Assembly: GCA_964458325.1 (NCBI GenBank)
Contig: CAYWIM010000008.1
Coordinates: forward strand, 1 to 64,000
Reading direction: 5' to 3'
Length of the DNA: 64,000 nucleotides
Origin: JAGMXM01 sp964458325
Lineage (GTDB): Bacteria; Verrucomicrobiota; Verrucomicrobiia; Limisphaerales; UBA1319
Positions 17,492 to 25,654 of this stretch are shown piece after piece (the first letter of the stretch is position 1; each line of letters starts with the position of its first letter). Under the pieces are notes generated by a model. That model saw only the letters and a list, made by a program, of their open reading frames with translations. It was not told the origin of the DNA and did not search any database. Both the position numbers and the translations under genes were made by a program.

Positions 17492-17520
17492 TTGTCAATG
17501 GAACGGGATTCCCTTATATC
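17492..17520 (+). promoter_or_regulatory. Candidate sigma-70 type promoter of the porin gene
   Basis: TTGTCA at 17492-17497 and TATATC at 17515-17520 are separated by 17 bp, in the AT-rich gap upstream of the porin. A start site near 17527 would give a leader of about 100 nt. Assigned by eye. Confidence 0.4.
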
Positions 17521-17521
17521 T

Positions 17522-17578
17522 CCGTGCAAATGCACGGTAGTGTTTTTTGACCGGTGCACGGGTAAACCGGATTTACCC
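17522..17578 (+). promoter_or_regulatory. Two-hairpin leader upstream of the porin
   Basis: Hairpin 1 is CCGTGC-AAAT-GCACGG at 17522-17537, followed by a T-run at 17542-17548. Hairpin 2 is GGGTAAA-CCGGA-TTTACCC at 17560-17578, followed by an A-run. TGCACGG occurs in direct repeat at 17531 and 17555. Hairpin 1 plus T-run could be the terminator of the upstream DigH-like gene, or the pair could form a stabilising or regulatory 5' UTR. Confidence 0.5.
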
Positions 17579-17624
17579 TAAAAAAAAACACGATTGGTAA
17601 AAACATCGCACGAGGAACAAACGA

Positions 17625-18821
17625 ATGAAGTTCAATAAATGGACGATCGCGCTGGCGTCGGCCGGCGTTGTGAGCCTGGGTTCAGCGGTGCAAGCCGATG
17701 AACACCCTGTCACCAGCGCCCTGGGCGCCGTGACGATCGGCGGTTATGTCGATACATCGGCCATCTGGCAGATCGGCCGCCAGGCCGGCGTCGGAGTGGT
17801 CAACAACATGCCCGGCCGCTCCTATGACGGCGGGGATAAGATTGACGGCTTCAACCTGAACGTCGTCAAACTGTCGCTCGAGAAACCGTTGGACGAATCG
17901 TCCTGGTCGGCAGGCTACAAGGTTGACTTGCTGTTCGGCCCCGATGCGAATGCCTACGGCACGGCATCCGCTCCTTTCGGGACTGGAACGGCGGACTTCG
18001 GCATCAAGCAGGCCTATGTGGCGCTGCGGGCTCCGGTCGGCAACGGTCTCGACCTCAAGATGGGCGTGTTCGACACGATCATCGGCTACGAGGTCTTCGA
18101 AGCTGGTAACAACCCGAACTACAGCCGGTCCTATGGCTACTTCATGGAACCGACCACCCACACCGGGTTGCTGGCCAGCTACCAGTTGACTGACTGGATG
18201 AGCGTGGCAGCGGGCATTGCTGACACCTGGGATCCGCGCGTCAATGGTCGCGCACAGTATTTCCCGGTACCAGGGTTGCCCCCGAGCGGCCGCGCCGAAT
18301 CGGAGAAGACCTACATGGGATCGATCGCCCTGACGGCTCCGGAGAGCATGGGCTTCCTCGAAGGCGCTACCCTCTACGGCGGCGTCGTGGAAGGCCAGCC
18401 TAGCGGCGGAACTTCCTCGGACTTCGTGAACTGGTATGCCGGCGCAACGATGCCGACTCCGGTCGAGGGGCTCTCGCTGGGCCTTTCCTATGATTACTTC
18501 GGTCAATCCGCCCAAGGCGCGGTGGCCGGCCAATACGCTAACGCGATCTCGGGCTACCTCGTTTGGAAGGCGACCGAGAAAATGACCGTAGCCAGCCGTT
18601 CCGAATACGCCACGTTCTCGGGTAATTACTTCGGCCCCGTTGGCGGCACCGGCCTGCGCGAGGTGTTTGCCGAAACCCTCACCCTCGACTATAAGTTGTG
18701 GGATCCGGTCGTCACCCGGCTCGAGTTGCGCTGGGACCACGACATGGACGGCGGCACTCCGTTTGGCGACCTCGATACCAATGCCCTGTCGCTGGCTCTG
18801 AACGTCATCTACAAGTTCTAA
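17625..18821 (+). CDS. Outer-membrane beta-barrel porin (BBP2/OmpL-like)
   Basis: A 398-residue outer-membrane protein with a classic signal peptide (MKFNKWTIALASAGVVSLGS, cleavage after VQA). The body alternates short amphipathic strands (GGYVDTSAIWQI, YKVDLLFGPDA, YGGVVEG, LEWR-like ends) and finishes with a C-terminal aromatic residue (NVIYKF), the usual BAM recognition end. The layout resembles the putative beta-barrel porin-2 family. Ribosome site GAGGAA at 17612-17617. Lower GC and a smoother codon pattern than its neighbours suggest high expression, consistent with a dedicated promoter and a strong terminator on both sides. Confidence 0.85.
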   Translation: MKFNKWTIALASAGVVSLGSAVQADEHPVTSALGAVTIGGYVDTSAIWQIGRQAGVGVVNNMPGRSYDGGDKIDGFNLNVVKLSLEKPLDESSWSAGYKVDLLFGPDANAYGTASAPFGTGTADFGIKQAYVALRAPVGNGLDLKMGVFDTIIGYEVFEAGNNPNYSRSYGYFMEPTTHTGLLASYQLTDWMSVAAGIADTWDPRVNGRAQYFPVPGLPPSGRAESEKTYMGSIALTAPESMGFLEGATLYGGVVEGQPSGGTSSDFVNWYAGATMPTPVEGLSLGLSYDYFGQSAQGAVAGQYANAISGYLVWKATEKMTVASRSEYATFSGNYFGPVGGTGLREVFAETLTLDYKLWDPVVTRLELRWDHDMDGGTPFGDLDTNALSLALNVIYKF

Positions 18822-18840
18822 GCCCCGATCTCTCGAATCA

Positions 18841-18872
18841 AAAACCCCTTCCCGGAACGGAAGGGGTTTTTT
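18841..18872 (+). terminator. Rho-independent terminator after the porin
   Basis: Perfect 12-bp stem AAAACCCCTTCC / GGAAGGGGTTTT with a six-base loop and a T-run ending at 18872, 20 nt after the porin stop codon. Confidence 0.93.
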
Positions 18873-18903
18873 GTTTGCCGCGACGCCGGCGCGAAGCGTT
18901 GTT

Positions 18904-19161
18904 GCGCGGGCCTCCTGGCCCGCAGCGCCGCCGCCGTCTCTGTGGACAGGCGCTGCGGACGAGGACGTCCGCGGTCCGAAAAGCTCGGGGCGCGGGCCTC
19001 CTGGCCCGCAGCGCGATCGCTCTCTCTGTGGGCAGGCGCTGCGGACGAGGACGTCCGCGGTCCGGAAAGCCCGGGGCGCGGGCCTCCTGGCCCGCAGCGC
19101 GATCGCTCTCTCTGTGGACAGGCGCTGCGGACGAGGACGTCCGCGGTCCGGAAAGCTCGGG
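18904..19161. repeat. 86-bp tandem repeat, three copies
   Basis: Units start at 18904, 18990 and 19076, each opening with GCGCGGGCCTCCTGGCCCGC, a hairpin-forming word, and ending with GGACGAGGACGTCCGCGGTCC-like sequence that is also self-complementary. Units 2 and 3 are almost identical; unit 1 is more diverged. A related partial unit (GCGCGGCAGTCCTCTGCCGC) follows at about 19162. The array fills the gap between the porin terminator and the convergent methyltransferase gene. All open frames across it are periodic artefacts. Confidence 0.92.
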
Positions 19162-19220
19162 GCGCGGCAGTCCTCTGCCGCCGTGGATGCATCCAACGAC
19201 TGGCGGCCGCCAGCCGCGAT

Positions 19221-19979
19221 TCACCGCTTCTTCATCGAGACGCTGATCCCGCCGCTGCCAGTCGTGACGAACACGGTCTCGAGGGCTGGATTGGTATTGA
19301 TGGCCTCGATGTATTTGGGGTCGGCCATCCCTGCAGAAATGTTGTGGGCGACGACAAGCCCGCCGGGGCGGACCAAGGGCAGCAGCTTGTTCAGGTAATC
19401 CGTATAACCTTCCTTGTCGGCATCGATGAACACCATGTCGATCGGGCCCTTGAGCTTGGCGACCTCGACATGCGCGTCCCCTTCGATCAGGGTCACCATC
19501 GAGTCAACACCGGCGCGCTTGAAGTTCTGCCGGGAGATCTCGGCGTTTCGGGGGTCGATCTCGAACGTCGTCAGCTTGCCGCCGGCGGCGCGCAATCCCA
19601 GGCATGTCCAAATGCCCGAATAGCCATGGAAGGTCCCGATCTCGACGGCATGTTTGGCGCCGGCGCTTTCCGCCAGCAACCGGAGCATGCGTCCGTCGTC
19701 CCGGGGCACGCTCATCCCTCGGCCCTGCCTTTGAATCTCGTCGAGCACATCCATGACCTTTTTTTCCGCGTCGTCCTTGGGAACGGGATCTGCGGAGAAT
19801 CCGAGCCCGCCGCCACGCGCGCCTCCGGGGCCGCCCATCGGGCCGCGCCCGCCGGGACCGCCGCGCATGGGAGGGCGATCGCTTCGAGCGGGAGGGGCGC
19901 CGGCATCCTGGGCGGCGGCTATCGCCGTCAATGCGCCCAGAACCAGGTAAACAAGAGCTGAGTTGCGGATCGATTTCAT
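19221..19979 (-). CDS. Putatively exported SAM-dependent O-methyltransferase (COMT-like)
   Basis: A 252-residue protein. It starts with a signal-peptide-like MKSIRNSALVYLVLGALTAI followed by AAAQDAG. A Pro/Gly-rich linker (RGGPGGRGPMGGPGG) precedes the class I O-methyltransferase domain (methyltransf_3): MSVPRDDGRMLRLL, SAM motif VEIGTFHGYSG, FEIDPRN, FIDADKEGY with metal-binding Asp, and the GGLVVAHN strand. Catechol-type methyltransferases are normally cytoplasmic, so the leader is odd. A frame extends further upstream to 20201, but that part is unrelated and includes the preceding gene region; 19979 puts the start at the leader. Confidence 0.82.
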   Translation of the reverse strand: MKSIRNSALVYLVLGALTAIAAAQDAGAPPARSDRPPMRGGPGGRGPMGGPGGARGGGLGFSADPVPKDDAEKKVMDVLDEIQRQGRGMSVPRDDGRMLRLLAESAGAKHAVEIGTFHGYSGIWTCLGLRAAGGKLTTFEIDPRNAEISRQNFKRAGVDSMVTLIEGDAHVEVAKLKGPIDMVFIDADKEGYTDYLNKLLPLVRPGGLVVAHNISAGMADPKYIEAINTNPALETVFVTTGSGGISVSMKKR

Positions 19980-20025
19980 TAGAGCATCCTTGGGTTCGTA
20001 GTGATTGCCGAGGGTCTGAGAGACC

Positions 20026-20337
20026 CTAAACACTGGGAGCGAGCCGGCAGGCTGGCGCCGCCGCCGGGCGGCGCGACGGCATCGGGCAAGCCGAGACCCG
20101 ATGGAGGAGGTTGAGCCGATGGAGCTGGCCAAGCCTCTGGAACTGGCATTCGTGGCGGCGGGCCCACTCGAGCACGTACCGCTCGACCCAGACCGGGGCA
20201 TCGCTTTGAAGCGCCCGGACTGGATCGAGGGCGACCACCATCTCCGAATTCCCGTGAAAGGCGTGCAGGTGCACCCCGAATGTGCGGTCCGTCAACATCC
20301 GAATCACGATTCCCTGGAACATGGCTAGCACGGGCAT
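20026..20337 (-). CDS. DUF4160 family small protein
   Basis: A 103-residue protein. The first about 75 residues match the DUF4160 pattern: MPVLAMFQGIVIRM at the start, HLHAFHGNSEMVVALD in the middle and YVLEWARRHECQFQRL at the end. DUF4160 proteins are commonly paired with DUF2442 partners in small, often mobile or toxin-antitoxin-like cassettes. No DUF2442 partner is present, and the C-terminal about 28 residues (CPMPSRRPAAAPACRL) do not look like the family, so the end may be altered. It lies 46 nt upstream of the methyltransferase gene, same strand. Function unknown. Confidence 0.72.
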   Translation of the reverse strand: MPVLAMFQGIVIRMLTDRTFGVHLHAFHGNSEMVVALDPVRALQSDAPVWVERYVLEWARRHECQFQRLGQLHRLNLLHRVSACPMPSRRPAAAPACRLAPSV

Positions 20338-20514
20338 ATGATTTCCTTATTCTCGATGGGGCCGAGCCTGCCCATCAACCTGGAGCGGCGCCCGTTGATG
20401 AGTGGATCTTGCCCACGCATCGCCCAGGAGCACGGAGCGTGCCAGGCTCGAAATCCGCTTGCAGGGGGCCTGTTCCCGATGAAATCGCGCAAAGATTGCG
20501 CAGCAGCCGTACAA

Positions 20515-22650
20515 TTATGGTAAGCCGAGCTGCTGCGCAAGGAACCGGTATGCCAGCGCGCTCATGAACGCCGCCTGTCGGTTGTCGGCAGCAGCGCCAT
20601 GGCCGCCCTCGATATTCTCGTAGTACAGAGCGGGGTGCCCCTGGGATTTCATTCGAGCCACCATTTTGCGGGCGTGGGCGGGGTGGACCCGATCGTCTCG
20701 GGTCGAGCTGGTGAACAGCACGGGCGGATAGGCGGCGCCGGCGCGGACCTGGTGGTAGGGAGAGTATTTCTGCAGGAAGGCCCATTCCTCGGGCTGGTCC
20801 GGGTTTCCGTATTCGCCGATCCAGCTGGCGCCGGCCAGGAGCTTGTGATAGCGCCGCATGTCGAGGAGGGGGACCTGGCAAACAATGGCGCCAAAAAGAT
20901 CGGGGCGCTGGACCAGCATGTTGCCCATCAGCAAGCCGCCGTTCGAGCCGCCCATGATGCCCAGGCGGCGGGTCGAGGTGATCTTGCGCCGAATTAGATC
21001 TTCGGCCACGGCGATGAAATCGTCATAGGCGCGCTGGCGATTGGCTTTGAGCGCGGCCTGGTGCCACGACGGGCCGAACTCGCCGCCGCCGCGGATATTG
21101 GCCAGAACATAGACGCCTCCCCGCTCGAGCCACGCCGCGCCCGCCATGGCGTTATAGGCCGGGAGCATTGGAATTTCGAATCCGCCGTAGCCGTAGAGCA
21201 GTGTCGGCTGGGCGCTGTCCAGAGGGATATTCCGGCGGCTGACCTGGAAATACGGGACTCGAGTTCCATCTTTCGACACCGCCTCGAACTGGTCGATCTG
21301 GCCGTCGGGGACGGCGAAGAACTCGGGCAGGCTCTTGAGCTTGACCGGCGAGCCCTGGTCAACGGTTCCCATGAACAGGCTCGAGGGAGTCAGGAAATCG
21401 GTCGCGGTCATCCAGTAATCGTCACTCTGGTCGGGATCGATCCCGCGGGCGGCGACCTGGCCCAGAACGGGAGCGTCGAGCGGCTTGCGGCGCCAGCCAT
21501 CGCCGGCGCGCTCGAGGCAGTAGAGCCGGGACCGTACATTCTCGAGCTGGTTGACGATCAGCCATCGGCGCGTGCCGGTGACATCCGCAAGCGACTGGCG
21601 AGGGCCAGGCTCGAAAAGCACATCGAAACGGCGATTCCCATCGAGGAATCCCTTGAACCCGGCCGCCAGCAGGGCGCCTGCCGGATAGGTCCGCCCCCCA
21701 ACCGCCCAGTCCGAACGCAGCGTGATCAGCAGCTGATCCGCAAAGGTCGAGACCGTGGCGTCGTCGGGCTTTTCGATCCGACGCCATTGATCGCCTTGGC
21801 GCAGAAACGTCTCGTTCGAGAAGAACGTGATGTCGCGCTCGACCAGCTCGTAGACAAAGCCGCGATCGTGGACGACGGTCGCGCCTGCGCCGACGTCGCC
21901 TTCCTGGGCCGCGAACACCAGCGTGGCATCCGACAGGGGCGTGCCCCGGCGCCACTCCTTCACCAGGCGCGGATACCCCGAGCGCGTCAGCGATCCGGGG
22001 CCGAAATCGGTTCCGACGTACAGGGCATCCCGGTGGCGCCAGCTCACCTTGATCTTCGCCTCCGGCATCGTGAATCCCCCGGGCACAAACGACTTCGTCC
22101 GCAAATCGAACTCGCGCGCCACGACCGCATCCGCTCCCCCTCGGGACAGCAGGATCAGCGTTCGATCGTAATCGGGCCACAAGGGATGATGCCCTTTCCA
22201 GACCCAGTTCTCGCTTTCCGCGGAGGCCAGCTGGTCCAGGTCAATCACCGTTTCCCACGCCGGATGGTCTCGGCGATATTCCTCGAGGGTGGTGCGCCGG
22301 AAGAGGCCGCGGGCATGGGATTCGTCCCGCCAGAAGTTGTAGAGATACTCCCCCCGTTTTTCCGCGTGCGGAATCCGCTCGCGAGAGTCGAGGATAGCCA
22401 GCAATCGGCGTCGCAGGGATTCGAAGGCCGGTGCGTTCGTGATCTGGGCGGTGCTTTCGGCGTTCTGCCGGCGCACCCATTCCAATGCGCGATCCCCCTC
22501 GACCTCCTCGAGCCACCGGTGCGAATCTTCGATTGAATCGGGCGGGGAGCCGTTCCTTTCTGCAACAGCGGTCCGCGGACCATCGCCGGCGGAGAGGCTC
22601 AACGCCATCCATCCGGCCGCGACACAGGTAATCCAAGGCATCCAGAGCAT
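20515..22650 (-). CDS. Prolyl oligopeptidase family serine peptidase (S9A)
   Basis: About 711 residues. An N-terminal hydrophobic segment (MLWMPWITCVAAGWMALSLS) suggests export. The following region is the S9A-type N-terminus (IEDSHRWLEEVEGDRALEWV), a seven-bladed propeller, then the alpha/beta-hydrolase domain with Ser in GIMGGSNGGLL, Asp in STRDDRVHP and His in IEGGHGAAA. These enzymes cleave after proline in short peptides. The frame is open 29 codons further up (22737), but the leader placement favours 22650. It is followed upstream by trxA on the same strand (127 nt gap). Confidence 0.92.
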   Translation of the reverse strand: MLWMPWITCVAAGWMALSLSAGDGPRTAVAERNGSPPDSIEDSHRWLEEVEGDRALEWVRRQNAESTAQITNAPAFESLRRRLLAILDSRERIPHAEKRGEYLYNFWRDESHARGLFRRTTLEEYRRDHPAWETVIDLDQLASAESENWVWKGHHPLWPDYDRTLILLSRGGADAVVAREFDLRTKSFVPGGFTMPEAKIKVSWRHRDALYVGTDFGPGSLTRSGYPRLVKEWRRGTPLSDATLVFAAQEGDVGAGATVVHDRGFVYELVERDITFFSNETFLRQGDQWRRIEKPDDATVSTFADQLLITLRSDWAVGGRTYPAGALLAAGFKGFLDGNRRFDVLFEPGPRQSLADVTGTRRWLIVNQLENVRSRLYCLERAGDGWRRKPLDAPVLGQVAARGIDPDQSDDYWMTATDFLTPSSLFMGTVDQGSPVKLKSLPEFFAVPDGQIDQFEAVSKDGTRVPYFQVSRRNIPLDSAQPTLLYGYGGFEIPMLPAYNAMAGAAWLERGGVYVLANIRGGGEFGPSWHQAALKANRQRAYDDFIAVAEDLIRRKITSTRRLGIMGGSNGGLLMGNMLVQRPDLFGAIVCQVPLLDMRRYHKLLAGASWIGEYGNPDQPEEWAFLQKYSPYHQVRAGAAYPPVLFTSSTRDDRVHPAHARKMVARMKSQGHPALYYENIEGGHGAAADNRQAAFMSALAYRFLAQQLGLP

Positions 22651-22776
22651 AGGCAGCACAAGGTTCAAGGGCCCAGGTTTGGCGATGGGCGGCGCGAGGG
22701 CCGCTCGTGCTGGCGAGCCCAACGCCCGCGCACCCACCCGGTTGTCAATGATTCCAAAGGCGAAACCGCATCCCGG

Positions 22777-23112
22777 TCAGTCGGCGATGTATTTGTCGAG
22801 GTTCGCCTTAATATCCCGTTTGCTGCGGAGGCCGACGATCTGCTCGACCACGGCGCCGTCTTTGAAGATGAGGAGGGTGGGCACGGCCCGGATACCATGG
22901 TGATTGGCCAATGCCTGTTGGTCGTCCACGTTGACCTTGCCAAATCGAACCCGGCCGTCGTAATCGCCCGCCAGCTCCTCGACGATCGGCGCAATCATCT
23001 TGCAAGGGCCGCACCAGTCAGCCCAGAAATCCACCAGAACCGGCAGCATGGATTCCAGGACTTCCTCGGCAAAATTAGCCTCGTTCAACGTCACCAAATT
23101 CGATCCGGACAT
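22777..23112 (-). CDS. trxA: Thioredoxin
   Basis: A 111-residue thioredoxin with the active-site WCGPC in VDFWADWCGPCKMIAP, the cis-Pro loop VPTLLIFKDG and the usual C-terminal helix. The frame extends to 23208, but MSGSNLVTLNEANF at 23112 is the conserved opening. Cytoplasmic disulfide reductase. No unusual residues. Confidence 0.95.
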   Translation of the reverse strand: MSGSNLVTLNEANFAEEVLESMLPVLVDFWADWCGPCKMIAPIVEELAGDYDGRVRFGKVNVDDQQALANHHGIRAVPTLLIFKDGAVVEQIVGLRSKRDIKANLDKYIAD

Positions 23113-23176
23113 AGGCGATAGACCAACCGACTGGGCACGGATGGGCAAAGCGGATCCTGGCCACCTCCTTGAGGAG

Positions 23177-23596
23177 CTACAGGAGCAAAACGCGCACCAG
23201 CACGACAATGCTGATCACTGCGACAACGGCTGCCAGAGCGGTATCCACGGCGCTGATCCCGGCCGGCGCGGCTGCGCGGGGCGCCGCAGCGCTTGCCGCT
23301 CGAGGCGCGGCGGCGCTGCTCGGAGCTCGCGCCGACGGAGCCGCGGCGGGCGCGGCGGGCGCGGCAGCCGGTGGCGCGATAGCCACGCCGGGCGGCGCGG
23401 CGCCTGGCGCCGCCGCCGCCGGAGGCGCCACCACCGCGGGAGCGGCGGATGGCGAAGGCAGTTTGACCGTCGGAGCCGCCATCGGCTTCGGCGGCAAATT
23501 GATGCGCACCGTTTCCTTCTTCGGCTGCACCTTGGCCGGCTCGGGAGGCTTCGGCGGCACCGCACCGGACGGACTGGTCGGCAAAGTCTCAGACAT
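23177..23596 (-). CDS. Ala/Pro-rich tail-anchored protein
   Basis: A 139-residue low-complexity protein. A short conserved-looking element, KKETVRINLPPKP (about residues 27-39), is followed by a long Ala/Pro-rich spacer and a single C-terminal hydrophobic helix (VDTALAAVVAVISIVVLVRVLLL), so most of the chain should lie in the cytoplasm or form a stiff arm from the membrane. From memory, similar motif-plus-Ala/Pro proteins occur in Verrucomicrobia, but no function is known to me. The ATG at 23596 with an upstream GGAG was chosen over a GTG two codons earlier. Confidence 0.65.
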   Translation of the reverse strand: MSETLPTSPSGAVPPKPPEPAKVQPKKETVRINLPPKPMAAPTVKLPSPSAAPAVVAPPAAAAPGAAPPGVAIAPPAAAPAAPAAAPSARAPSSAAAPRAASAAAPRAAAPAGISAVDTALAAVVAVISIVVLVRVLLL

Positions 23597-23610
23597 AAAC
23601 ACTCCGGTTC

Positions 23611-23639
23611 ACGCTAAAAGGCGGACGGGTGACTGTCAA
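23611..23639 (-). promoter_or_regulatory. Candidate promoter of the Ala/Pro-rich gene
   Basis: On the reverse strand, TTGACA (23639-23634) is 17 bp from TAGCGT (23616-23611), ending 14 nt before the ATG at 23596. The -35 box is perfect, the -10 weak. Confidence 0.35.
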
Positions 23640-23723
23640 ATGGTTTTGGCCGGCGAACGGGCTGCGCAACAGATCCGCGCGCAGGAGGCGCTCGCCGGCC
23701 GGGATCGGCGGAAGGCTGGGGAA

Positions 23724-24041
23724 TCAGGCTTCCGTGGCATCGGGTGTGTAACCGCTGCGATAGCCTCCGTTGCGCGAGGGCGGGCGCTCTTCCCGGGGGC
23801 GCGCAATGTTCACTGTCAGCGGGCGGCCCTGGAAATCTTTCGAGTGGAACATTTCAACTGCTTTCGCAGCGTCCTCCTTGTTGGCAAATTCCACAAACGC
23901 AAACCCCCTGGACTTCCCGGTGAATTTATCGAGCATCAGGTTCACCGCGACGATTTCCCCCGCCTGGGCGAAAAGATCCCGGAGATCGTTTTCCCTGGTC
24001 TGGTAGGAAAGGTTGCCGATAAAAAGCTTCGCCTCATTCAT
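23724..24041 (-). CDS. Small RRM RNA-binding protein
   Basis: A 105-residue protein with a single RNA-recognition motif: RNP2 KLFIGNLSY and RNP1 KSRGFAFVEF, with the standard beta-alpha-beta spacing. A short, Arg-rich, glycine-containing tail (PREERPPSRNGGYRSGY) follows. Similar one-RRM proteins in cyanobacteria and Verrucomicrobia are often cold-induced RNA chaperones; regulation here is not visible. The frame runs 25 codons further upstream, but the MNEAKLFIGNL start fits the family. Confidence 0.93.
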   Translation of the reverse strand: MNEAKLFIGNLSYQTRENDLRDLFAQAGEIVAVNLMLDKFTGKSRGFAFVEFANKEDAAKAVEMFHSKDFQGRPLTVNIARPREERPPSRNGGYRSGYTPDATEA

Positions 24042-24455
24042 GCTGCCATCACTTGCTTCTAACGCCCAAGCCGATCGCGAAGGAGATTCTGCCCTGGCAG
24101 GATCTGAGAATGCCATTCAATTTGTTCACTGACAATCCGTCTGTTCCGACACCCGCACGGTTCATTTCGAGCGTTCGGTGCAGGCTACCCAATCCGTCCG
24201 CCCAGTGCAACTATTATCCATGGTGCGCGTGGCGGCGCGCCTGGGAACCCGCCGGTTGCCTTTGCCGCCGCCCGCATGGTATCGTGAGCGCCGGATCGAC
24301 AACCGATCCATTGCCATGGACATGACACGGCGCCGCCCATCCAGCCTCGACCTCGGTCCGCGGGCTCTCGGGCTGCCGCTGGCCTGCGCGCCGCCGATCC
24401 GCTCGGCCGAAAGGCCCGGGATGGAATCGCGATCGGTCCTGCGTCTTGTATCGCT
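24042..24455. other. Divergent intergenic region, no gene recognised
   Basis: 414 bp separating the divergent RRM and galM starts. Open frames in it look like noise. No repeat or hairpin matching those elsewhere in the window was seen. It must contain the promoters of both flanking genes, but no clear boxes were identified. Confidence 0.55.
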
Positions 24456-25607
24456 ATGAAAACGATTCGGCTTGCAGTCCGCCTGGCTGCCGCTCTGTTC
24501 GGCTTCGCCGGCCCGTTCGCCCTTGACGGCGCACCAACACCCAACCCCACAATGGCCCCCATGAATCGACTCGAGACTCGAGAGTTCGGGCGCATGCCCG
24601 ATGGCACATCCGTCCCGCTGTTCACGCTGCGCAACGCCCACGGCATGATCGTGCGCGTCACCAGTTTCGGGGCGATCCTGACCGAGGTGCACGTCCCCGA
24701 CCGCACCGGGCAGCTCGCCAATGTCATCCTGGGCGCGGACAGTTGGTCCGCCTATCTCCAGGGCTTTCCGGCCGCCGGCGCCGTGATCGGCCGGTTCGCC
24801 AATCGGATCGCCGGCGCACGATTCGTCATCGATGGAAACGAATATCGGCTGGCCGCCAATAGCGGCCCCAACCACATCCACGGCGGCGTCAAGGGATTCG
24901 CCAAGGTGCTCTGGCAGGCCGAGCCCCTCCCTCCCGCCGAGGGGTCCGTTGCCGTCCGCTTCACCTACTCGAGCCGGGACGGCGAGGAAGGCTACCCCGG
25001 CAACCTCACCGCCACGGTCACTTATACGCTCACCGACGACAACGAGCTGCGCCTGGACTACACCGCCCAGACGGACAAGCCCACCCCCGTCAACCTCACC
25101 AACCACGTCTATTTCAACCTGGCCGGCGCGGGCGACATTCTGGACCATGAGCTCTGGCTCGCGGCCGACCGATACACGCCCGCCAACGACCAGCTCATCC
25201 CCACCGGCCAGATTGCGCCCGTCCAAAATACACCGCTCGATTTCACCCGCCCAACCCCCATCGGCAAGCGCATCGACTCGCTCAAGCCGCGACCGGGCGG
25301 CTACGACCACAATTTCGTCCTGGCCTCCCATCCTCCTTCCCCCCAGCTGTTCGCCCGGCTGCGGGATCCCAAGTCCGGACGAATCCTCGAAGCGGCCACC
25401 ACCGAGCCCGGCGTCCAGCTCTACAGCGCCAACCACCTCAACGGAAATCTCGGGGCCGGCGGCGCCCGCTACCCCCGACACGGGGGCGTCTGCCTCGAGA
25501 CCCAGCACTACCCCAACTCGATCAATCAGCCCGAGTTCCCCTCGCCAATCGTCCGCCCCGGCCAGCTCCGGCAGAGCACCACCGTGTTCCGATTCTCGGC
25601 GCGGTGA
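24456..25607 (+). CDS. galM: Aldose 1-epimerase (galactose mutarotase)
   Basis: A 383-residue enzyme of the GalM family interconverting alpha and beta anomers of aldoses. An N-terminal hydrophobic leader (MKTIRLAVRLAAALFGFAGPF) suggests export or a lipid-free periplasmic form. Core motifs: TSFGAILTEVHVPDR, GRFANRIAGARF, NHIHGGVKGF (His), PVNLTNHVYFNLAG (His) and the general base Glu in VCLETQHYPNS. No sugar-utilisation genes adjoin. Its stop overlaps a GTG codon that opens the ResB frame. Confidence 0.92.
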   Translation: MKTIRLAVRLAAALFGFAGPFALDGAPTPNPTMAPMNRLETREFGRMPDGTSVPLFTLRNAHGMIVRVTSFGAILTEVHVPDRTGQLANVILGADSWSAYLQGFPAAGAVIGRFANRIAGARFVIDGNEYRLAANSGPNHIHGGVKGFAKVLWQAEPLPPAEGSVAVRFTYSSRDGEEGYPGNLTATVTYTLTDDNELRLDYTAQTDKPTPVNLTNHVYFNLAGAGDILDHELWLAADRYTPANDQLIPTGQIAPVQNTPLDFTRPTPIGKRIDSLKPRPGGYDHNFVLASHPPSPQLFARLRDPKSGRILEAATTEPGVQLYSANHLNGNLGAGGARYPRHGGVCLETQHYPNSINQPEFPSPIVRPGQLRQSTTVFRFSAR

Positions 25608-25654
25608 TCCTCGGCGGCGGCGGATCCAGCCTTTCACTCAGGGGGAACAACCGA

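Noticed and set aside
18904..19161. CRISPR array
   Set aside because: The 86-bp units are contiguous without unique spacers of constant length, and no cas genes are present.
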